This document shows positions 56,252-64,000 of a stretch of 64,000 bases of DNA, one piece after another. Both the position numbers and the translations under genes were made by a program. The stretch spans positions 62,001 through 126,000 of the forward strand of contig JARWMV010000001.1 of NCBI GenBank assembly GCA_030998015.1. Reading direction: 5' to 3'. The notes beneath the pieces were generated by a model. The model had not been told where the DNA came from. It did not search any database and saw only the letters and a program-made list of their open reading frames with translations. Source of the stretch: Ceratorhiza oryzae-sativae (taxonomy: Eukaryota; Basidiomycota; Agaricomycetes; Cantharellales; Ceratobasidiaceae). The first letter of the stretch is position 1. Every line of letters begins with the position of its first letter.

Positions 56252-58607
56252 TCATCTGCATCGTTCGTCGGTCAACATGATTACGGGCATAGCTATTTGG
56301 GATTCAATTACCATGGTGTGCACCTCCATTGCGGTTGGACGCTTCCTTGGCTCGAATTCCCAACACGAAACGAGCAGGGACCAAAGAGTGTTCCCTTGCT
56401 TAGACTGCGTCGGAATATGATGAAGGGGTCGCTCGGGATTGGCCTTGTTCATCACAGCAAACATGACAGTTAGATCAGGCCTTCCTGACCATGGAATATC
56501 GCCGGTGATCGCCTCCTACATCCAGAGGATATGAGATATCTATTCCATATCCGACGGTATGAAAATACCAGTATCGTCTGCGCGATGTCTTTGTTAAGTG
56601 AAAAAGAACATCCATATGTCCGACTCACCATTCCTAGGGCATATATGTCAGTGCTTTTGTTGCATGCTACACCTTGGAACAGCTCTGGAGCCTACATATG
56701 CTAAACATATGAAAAACCTCAAGACTTATTGATTGCCGCAAATAACTCACCGCCCAACGTGGGGATATGCATTCCTTTGTCGAGGTTTTGGTGAACTTGA
56801 GGCTGTATTCGTGCAATACAGCACTTCCAAAGTCAGCTAGTTGCGCAAGACCGTCCTTAGACACTAGAACGTTCGCCTGCCAAATGAGTATTGCTCAGGA
56901 CTTATGAAAAACAATGCCGCAGGGAGATGCATACCCCTTTTAAATCACCGTGGATCTATCAGGAGCAGAGTCAAAACCTTCATGCATGTTGTCCACGAAC
57001 AATGTGAAAACTAACTAACCACGCCTGATTCATGTAGGTATGCAAGTCCTTCAGAAATCTGAACACTCTAGTGGGAGTATGGCACCGTAAGTATACCGGT
57101 AAGCGAAGTCCAGAGGAAGATGAGTCTTACAATCAGGCAACGATCCGCGTCTTTGCATCGTTCAAGATATTGATGCAAATTGCCATTATGTTCCCAGTTT
57201 GCAAGCATTCCTATCTGACCCCTAAATGTAACCAATCCGAGCAAAGGCTGTACGTGGACATGCTGGCATTTCGACCAAGTATACAACTCGCGAGCAGCAT
57301 GCTGAATGGCGATCAGGTTTTTACTTCTGGTGTAGATTCGGTCCTCACCTTTAGGTACTTTGAGTTTTGCCCGTCCGAACCAGTGTAAAGGCGCATCGTC
57401 TTAATGGCTACGTCGACTCCGTTTATCAGCTTGCCCCGGAATATATCACCAAAGCCCCCAGATAATATCGGGTAGTTACCACAAGCTGTCAAATCCAGCT
57501 GAGCAGTCATATCAAGACAACCATGAGCACCTAGAAGAAGGAGTATGTCTTCATGGGTCTGAATAGATGGTGTATGCAATCAAAATGCTCTCATCAACTC
57601 TCAGATCGGCAAATATAATGATTAAAGAGGCCTACCGTTGCGTGTGTAATCGCGGTGTCGATATCTCGCGCCTCTAATTCAAGGCAGTTCTCTGATCTTG
57701 TAGGCTTTTCTATATCCAAACCGTGAATGTCCCATAGCTTGATAGTTTTGTCGTGTGACCCTGAGATAAGCCGGTTTGCGGGGACAAATGCCAGCCCATA
57801 AATTGAGCCAGTATGGCCACGCAAAGGGCCCGTATGCAAGGTTCGATTTTCTACATCCCATATTCGGATAGTTTTATCATTGGATCCAGAGGCGAGGTAC
57901 TTTCCATCACACGAAAATACGACTGATCTGATTTGATCCGCATGGCCTTGCAAAATATCCCCCGCCGCAACGCCGGTCGTCGTATCCCAAATCCGAACGG
58001 TCCCATCGTCAGCTCCGGAAGCTAAAAAGCGACCATCTGGGGAGAGTGATAGGGAATAAACCTTGCTCATATGACCTGTGCATTGGAAGAGCAAAGCACT
58101 AGTCAACGAGTTAAACGCCTTGATAGTACCATTTGAGAGCCCGCCTATAACTATCCTAGAATCGGCGGATATGGCCACCGAAAAGACTGATGTGCCTGTT
58201 CTGATCAATGATCCCACCGCCTGCCCTGTACGCACGTCCCACACACGGATAGTGTCATCGAAGGATCCAGAAACAAGGTGTCGGCCATCATATGAGAACA
58301 TCACAGAGGTGACGTGGTACGTATGTCCAATGAGGAGGCTGGCTGCTCTGCCACCAGAGGCTATGTCCCAAACTCGAATGGTGCAATCGGTTGACCCGGA
58401 GGCAAGTATGGAACCATTCGGTCCGAAAGCTACAGAAAGGACTAAACCACAGTGACCCCTTAGTGGACCTAGAATCATTCGCCCAGAGTCCACGTCCCAT
58501 AGTATAACTTTATCATAAACGCTAGTCGCGACACAAGTACCGTCCGACGAGAGCGCAAGCGAGTAGACGTAGTCGCCAGTCGGCCACGTTCCAACACAAT
58601 CCGCCAT
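56252..58607 (-). CDS. WD40-repeat protein kinase fusion
   Basis: From ATG at 58607 a single exon encodes seven WD40 blades (for example GHCGLVLSVAFGPNGSILAS, CTIRVWDIA, GHMSKVYSLSLSPDGRFLAS, KTIRIWDVE, KTIKLWDIH). A GT at about 57634 then splices to THEDILLLLGAHGCLDM and a kinase. The kinase has a Gly-rich loop LSGGFGDIFRG, VAIK lysine, LARELYTWSK region, IHGDLKG catalytic loop, ANVLVSKDGLAQLADFGSAV (DFG), SPRWAAPELFQG, PWSGRPDLTVMF and FEPRKRPTAMEV, closing near 56252. All key kinase residues are visible, with HGD in place of HRD, as in tyrosine-kinase-like fungal kinases. WD40 first and kinase last suggests a sensor/scaffold driving the kinase. Some joins in the kinase are approximate. An upstream exon is possible. 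Confidence 0.85.
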
Positions 58608-59526
58608 AATTTGACGAAACTTGGTGATGTTACAGCTTACGAGTAAATTACGCTACGAGGTGCTATCAGAAATGAGTATGATCATGAGGGAAGGCATCTG
58701 TAACCCACTTGAAGGCGTGTTCACGTTGTTATCTTGCACTGAGAGCAGGATGGGCCGGTTCTTTGGACGTATGAGATATTGCTATTTAGGAAATTCCTAT
58801 CTTTGGTTGCCCTTTTAGTGTTTTAATGTACTGGCGGGGTACCAGGCAGTGGTCAATGAGGCTGTTTACAGGCCAACAGGCAGGAGCGCCGGGTTGAGAT
58901 GCGCTGGTCCCTAAAGCGATTTACTTGACAGGGTGGGCACGAGGCTGTTCAGGTACGCATACATACTCCACACATTGGCAATAGTCAATTTACCGATCAG
59001 AGAGCAGCCGTAAGACCCGTTGCCTCTCTGCTCAGTACGAAGAGCTCGACATCCATGAAACGCTCTTCATTGGAAGATCTCTACCATTGAGCGCACCTGC
59101 AGTAACTTGGGGTGCTGACTGAACGAGGGACAATAGAAAATCATAAACAGTACTCGCTGTTCGTCAAATGGTATGAGCGCCGCTTGATTCACGGCCTTTC
59201 CTAATCAGTCGCTTTAGCAGAATGGGTTTGAGTCTGGATAGGCAGATGGACAAGCTTGGGTCATCGGTATTACCTGACTGGCCGCTGGATCCGTATACAA
59301 TTATCAGGCGGAATCACCGATGGAGACGGGTATGCGAGGTGGCGGAAGCAATGAGATAACACTATTGAGTATATACACGACTAAACTCCGGGGGCATACC
59401 CCGGGTCACCCCGTTCGGTGATGAAATAAACAAGAGGTGCACGCCTAACCGAACATATTACACTAACCACGAATGGATCTGTGGCACTGAAGTGAATGCG
59501 ACTCGGAAGTACTAAGGAGCCAGTGG
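58608..59526. other. Intergenic, no gene seen
   Basis: No coding signal recognised. Confidence 0.4.
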
Positions 59527-61433
59527 CTAGGCGAAGCAAGCATCCTTGTGAGTGTGGAGTAAAATTATGCATGAGCGCCTCATACTCACTCGTCTCGACA
59601 CTTGGAACTACAATATGAAACGCTCCGGCACTTGTTGCATTGGCGGTGGGTAAGCAGATACTGCTCTATATCGTTTCTCCTGAAACACCGAGGGTATGCG
59701 CACGGTGTTGGTTTCTTCAAACCGGGGAGCGAGGAGTTCAGCTCCATCCAGGAAGCAATTAAATTTGCGAGGGGTTGCTTAACGTTTTCTTTAAGCCCGG
59801 AATTAATGTATATATATTCTAGTTGTAGCGCAACTTTGATCCATGAGATCCGAGATTTGTTGAATAGATTGGGGGCAATGAATACCGATTGTTTGAGATA
59901 GTGGACTAGTCCAGAGATTTCGAAGCCCATGCCATCTATGTAGCTCATATTGCGAAAACTCATCCCTTGACACAACAGAGTCGAATACATCAGGTCAACC
60001 TGAAGTCGCACATACGGTGATGCACCTACCATGACAAGATTCGAGTAATAATACGCGACCAACCAGTTCAATGATATCGACTTCAGAAAGCATTTCAGCC
60101 AAGTAAAGTTGATGCTCGGGTTCGGAAATATGTTTTTCTTGAATCGTTCTACGCACGCTTACGATAACCCACTAGTTTGTTTTTGAATTTCGTGCCAACT
60201 CACCGCAATTGCCACATACGGGACGCCAGGTAACGCCTGATGTATGGGTATTCAGCTTCTCGAATTGAATCTCTACATTCAAAAAAACGCCACAGGAAGC
60301 TCAGAGCTGTTTTTGCGACGTCAACCAGCTTATGGCAAGTCACCAAAGGATTCTGTTCGTTGACGTCCCGAACTAAATCCGCCAGGATATCTAATAGGTC
60401 AATCGAAACTGTGCGCGCACTTGGTTCCTCCCGAGACCACCGCCGTAGCAAGAGTGAATATGATAGCGAAACCATTTCACTGTCGTCTGCGCTGACGAAT
60501 CGACTGATATTGGGATCCCAGAATATTGGCTCTGAGCTAGCCGCCATGCATACCGGGTCTAAAACCTGTCGGTCTCGAGGTGACCCAACAACGTAAGCCC
60601 TACATGCAAGCTCTTGCAAGCTCAAAAGACAGTCGTTTCGGCTTCAGATCAAATCCTCGTCAACACATCACCCCTGTTACCAAAGTCCAACTCACCGTAG
60701 TCGCCTCAGGGTGACTGGGATCAAGTGAAGCATCAAATTGAGGAACAATGGACATCCAGGGAGTAAACCTTGGAAGCAGAGCTGCATGAACGACCCTCGA
60801 TCATGACGCAACGTCGATGAAATGAGGAATATTGTTTCGTCCTTGGCTGGATCGGCACCAAGAAGGATTCTCGAGCTTGCAAGCATGTTGCCAAAACGCA
60901 AGTATGACGCTGGATCGGCTGTCGCTTCGCTCGCTTTGTCTAATGCTACCATAGCGGCCGCTTTGCTCATGTCATCCCAAGACGAGCCTAAGCGCAAGTG
61001 TCGAAGGGATTCTTCCCGAGAATTTGTTTCTGCGAGGGCAGCAAGGCAAGTAGCGTGGATCAGATGCCGAACGAGTATGTATCCATAGTAATACTGAAAA
61101 ATCATTGTCTCGCCCTAACAACATATCAAGGGCTTGTTCTTCAGCCACCAGCCTCATAGGTGTACATACATATCCCACTGTCACACTCACCGGGGTAGGC
61201 TGAGCACGTATGTACTGGAAACACACGTTGTTTAAGCCATCGATGGTTGAGAATCTGTTCGTTCGAGTGTCGGACATAAGTAAATGTGCTTCGACAAACT
61301 CGAGTGGAACTAAGGCATTTGGATCGGCTTGAAGTGCCTGCAGTTCTTCAACCGAGAGAGTCGACATCTGGGGGTCGAAATTGGAACAATACTCTTTCAT
61401 TGTAGGACCCCACATTTCATGTGGTGCAGCCAT
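59527..61433 (-). CDS. MYND zinc-finger protein
   Basis: ATG at 61431-61433 begins MAAPHEMWGPTMKEYCSNFD. Exons run through FVEAHLLMSDTRTNRFSTID, VGYVCTPMRLVAEEQALDML, a helical region (HLIHATCLAALAETNSREES, MVALDKASEATADPASYLRF), LQELACRAYVVGSPRDRQVL, DLLDILADLVRDVNEQNP, and MNWLVAYYYSNLVMVGA. They end with a MYND finger: CAYPRC, CNKCRSVSYCSSKCRDE. The helical repeats plus C-terminal MYND match a basidiomycete family of unknown function, probably protein-protein adaptors. The last His/Cys of the finger are encoded by a short final exon whose acceptor I could not fix, so the 3' end (59527 or nearby) is tentative. Confidence 0.7.
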
Positions 61434-62693
61434 ACTAAATTTCGATTCTGAAAATGAGCTGGGGTGATCTAAAAGCCAAGAGGCAAGTGACAACAATACG
61501 GGGGCTGTGATCGTTCAGTCTTGCCACAATTTTGATCGGACCGAATTATCTAATACCGCATCCGCCATACCTGGTAGTTTATACGTGTTTAACGCGATCC
61601 GGGCATCTCATGCAGGTCTGATCTCGCGATAACCCGCATGATCATCCCCTTATGAGGCGCAGCGACGTATCACCTCTAGCACAATGCCCGAGTATCAAAG
61701 TGGCGAATCGTGGCTGTTACCGAACAAGTCGATATATGCGGCTCATAGAGGTAGAATCAGCTCGCTGACTATCACTCGCAAATCCATATTTCCACCATAA
61801 TTAAGCTGTGGCCATCGTAATATCGGGTCTTCGCACAAACTAGCAAGTCTCGCGCAAAAAACGATGTGGTTTGCTTTATGCTGGATATTTGTCCCTCCCT
61901 CCCCATCTCAGCCCGCATACTATTAGTTTCTTGGACTTTCGTCCCTTTGTACGTCTCCTGGGCCCGGTCGGGATTGGAATGGGTAAACCAAATGTGTATA
62001 TATGCTAATGTACAGAAAGTATGATGATCGAACGAATCGGAGAGAATGGGAGACCCGGAGCGGAGCGACAGGAAAAACCGGGGCGGCGAGACACGAGCGA
62101 ACTCGGGCGACGGCAGTCGAATCGTGATGGGATGGTGGGCGGGGACGAGAAAACGGACGCGCAGATGGAACGACGACGTTTTCGAGGGCGAGCAGAAAGC
62201 GAGTTTGAGCACGTCGGTGTGCCAAAAGCGAAAGCGGTTCGGGCTCTTGAGGTCTCACCGACCTGTGGCTAAGACTAGGCTATGCACCTCCGCAGGTTGC
62301 GCCACACAGCCTCTAAGTTTCTTTGTCCAAGCCGCGGGTGGATTCCTAGCCGCAGCAAAGTCGGAAACGTTGACCCCGTCTTCCGCTTCTCAATTTCCAA
62401 ATTCGGTCCCAGGCATCCCCACCTCAGGCAACAAAACACTACCTTTCCAGTCGTCTAAAGGGCCTTTTGCGCCACGGTCAGCCCTCGCTGGAGAGCAGCT
62501 TGACGACAACCAGTAATGAGCCGCCCCAGATGTCAACCATAATATTTCTATCACCAGGTCCTACGGTGCTGCTAGTTTCCCAAACTAAGGAATCACATAT
62601 GTCAATAGAACGAATGTACACGAACAAAGATTTCAACCCTCTCTCTCTCTTTGTCTTTAGTCAAAAACCCAGACTTGCAGAGCCCCCGGACGC
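61434..62693. other. Intergenic, no gene seen
   Basis: A GC-rich, repetitive-codon stretch near 61970-62250 gives long frames in several phases on both strands but none resembles a protein family. The 5' side carries the promoter of the MYND gene. Confidence 0.35.
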
Positions 62694-64000
62694 CTAAACG
62701 GACGCTTTCATCTTCTCGAAAGTCGGGAGTGCCCAGCCCAGTCACAGGATCCTGGATTCGCATGTCAGTCAGTCAGTCTCGCTGGTTTCGTTGAGAAATC
62801 TCGTCTTACCCATCCAGCGGTTGCGTTGAACCCGGGTGTACCGCACCCTGGATTGTTACCCGTCGTGATATCGTTCAACATGGCAGAATGCTTGTACAAC
62901 CAAGGGTTGAGGAACCCGAGTGGGGGTTTGCCTTGCGACAGCCGATAATCGTTCAACAGGGTAATCACCGAAGTAAAGGTCGGACATGATGCGGACGTTC
63001 CATAGGCGTACTGTATCCCGCCGTTTATATAGTACATATAGCTATACCGAAAAATGTTAAGTCAACATCCTGTAGAGATTAAAAAGTGGGAATCAGCGTA
63101 CTTGACTCCTTGCGCCGAGACATCCGGAAACGCTCGACCAGTCTTGTTATACAGCCGGCGTACGTGTTCCCGAAACCTTGCAAGAACCCCTTGACGGCGC
63201 TCGCCTGATAATCCGGCCTGGCGAAATAGTTGGAGAATCCTCCTTGGGAGAAACGAGCTCCGGTCTCGGGTGCAATGTGAATCGTGGCGCCGACTGAAGT
63301 CACGAATGGGCAGGTGGCGGGAAAGGCGGGCATGAATTGGGTTTTGGGCTGCGCGTCGTTTGTGAGACATTCCTTGGGGCCGACACCATCGTCACCTGTG
63401 GCAATCACACATGAACAAGGGTAGATACAAGAACGAGGCTGCGCGTACCCGACGCGAACAGAAGGCTCACGCCACGTGCACCGAGTGCAGCAAATCCATT
63501 GCAAACGCGCGTGGCATAGTCGATCGGCACGGTTTGCTCTGCGAGGAAAAACAAGTCAACGTCGCTCCCCAGTCGAGGTTGCGTTCACTGACCATCGTCG
63601 CCATAACTCGTGCTGATGGTAAACGGCAGAGTATCCTTGGCGAGCATGTAATTCACCCAGTCGATATACGGCTCGTTTGTGTTTGTCGGAGTGTTATTGT
63701 CGGCATTGAATTCGGCGGGTCGGCCTCCGGTCGAGTAGTAGATATTCGGAATAGGGTATGTAAGGGCGCCGGTATACTAGTTCTGGTATAAGTGCCAAGC
63801 GGTAGCGCGGAATGATTGATCGACATGCCTGAACATCAAGGTTTGCCTCCATTGTGCCGAACAATGCTCGACCCGGACCGCCGTTTATAGTTTCAACTTG
63901 GGGATTGGATCCAATGGCATCATGGTCAAACGCGAGATGGAACAATTGAAGGTCAACGGTGCCCGGATATTCCTCTGCAAAAAAAAAAGGACTGAGTGAA
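62694..64000 (-). CDS. Sedolisin (S53) / tripeptidyl-peptidase, 3' part
   Basis: Continues past the right edge. On the minus strand: GRALFGTMEANLDVQ (Glu and Asp of the catalytic triad), an ASGDDGVG region near 63400, ECLTNDAQPKTQFMPAFPAT, CPFVTSVGAT, RAFPDVSAQGVKY, then YGTSASCPTFTSVITLLNDY with the catalytic Ser, ARLNDITTG-type NDITTGNNPGC, and after an intron DPVTGLGTPDF. Sedolisins are secreted acid endo- or tripeptidyl-peptidases made as a propeptide; the prosegment lies outside the window. Two single-base breaks are seen: a missing base near 63153 (YAG to LYNKTGR) and an extra T near 62720 just before the C-terminal EKMKASV. Both could be assembly indels, as the flanking protein sequence is excellent. 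Confidence 0.85.

Noticed and set aside
62021..62516. GC-rich overlapping frames on both strands upstream of the sedolisin
   Set aside because: Open in several phases because of base composition, with no consistent protein signature.
1..64000. tRNA, rRNA or other structured RNA genes
   Set aside because: I looked for cloverleaf-like and rRNA-like stretches by eye and found none that I could support.

Overview
This is nuclear DNA of a filamentous basidiomycete. The genes are densely interrupted by short introns (about 45-65 nt, GT-AG), and the families present fit an Agaricomycete. The gene content (WW-like membrane proteins, MYND proteins, WD40-kinase fusions, I66-like trefoils, chromodomain Ty3 elements) resembles Rhizoctonia-type genomes, but I cannot prove the species from sequence alone.

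Layout. 1-2 kb: the 3' end of a PH-FYVE protein. 2.2-2.9 kb: a 660-bp foldback repeat. 3.0-5.6 kb: a WW-like membrane protein followed by a UHM/RRM-like segment. 6.3-8.1 kb: an intact MFS sugar transporter (six exons, 529 aa). 9.3-11.7 kb: a decayed and a better preserved short-chain dehydrogenase in tandem. 12.6-15.0 kb: a Ser/Pro-rich secreted protein. 17.5-18.2 kb: the first I66-like beta-trefoil gene. 19.8-21.8 kb: secreted heme peroxidase A, with a 3' fragment of a third copy at 23.6-24.0 kb fused to a broken member of a secreted family whose better copy lies at 25.2-26.3 kb.

26.5-37.3 kb is a nested transposon block almost devoid of CpG. A Tc1/mariner-type transposase gene is split by a complete but inactivated chromodomain Ty3/gypsy retrotransposon (29201-36696, 360-bp LTRs, target duplication ACCAC). 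That element holds a solo LTR of another family (35265-35782, target duplication AAAAT). A further LTR element cuts the transposase at 29064. 37.8-40.7 kb: peroxidase B with flanks duplicated from the A/C copies.

43.5-49.6 kb: three more I66-like genes, all on the minus strand, with duplicated intergenic DNA. 45.5-46.6 kb: a second inverted repeat. 51.6-53.8 kb: a Gfd2/YDR514C-type RNase H-fold exonuclease. 56.2-58.6 kb: a WD40-protein kinase fusion. 59.5-61.4 kb: a MYND zinc-finger protein. 62.7 kb to the end: a sedolisin (S53) peptidase, cut by the window edge.

Taken together, the secreted peroxidases, sedolisin, protease-inhibitor-like trefoils, secreted proteins of unknown role and a sugar transporter look like an extracellular or saprotrophic/plant-associated gene neighbourhood shaped by tandem duplication and transposition. 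Several otherwise well-conserved genes carry single-base frame breaks. These may be real decay or assembly indels.
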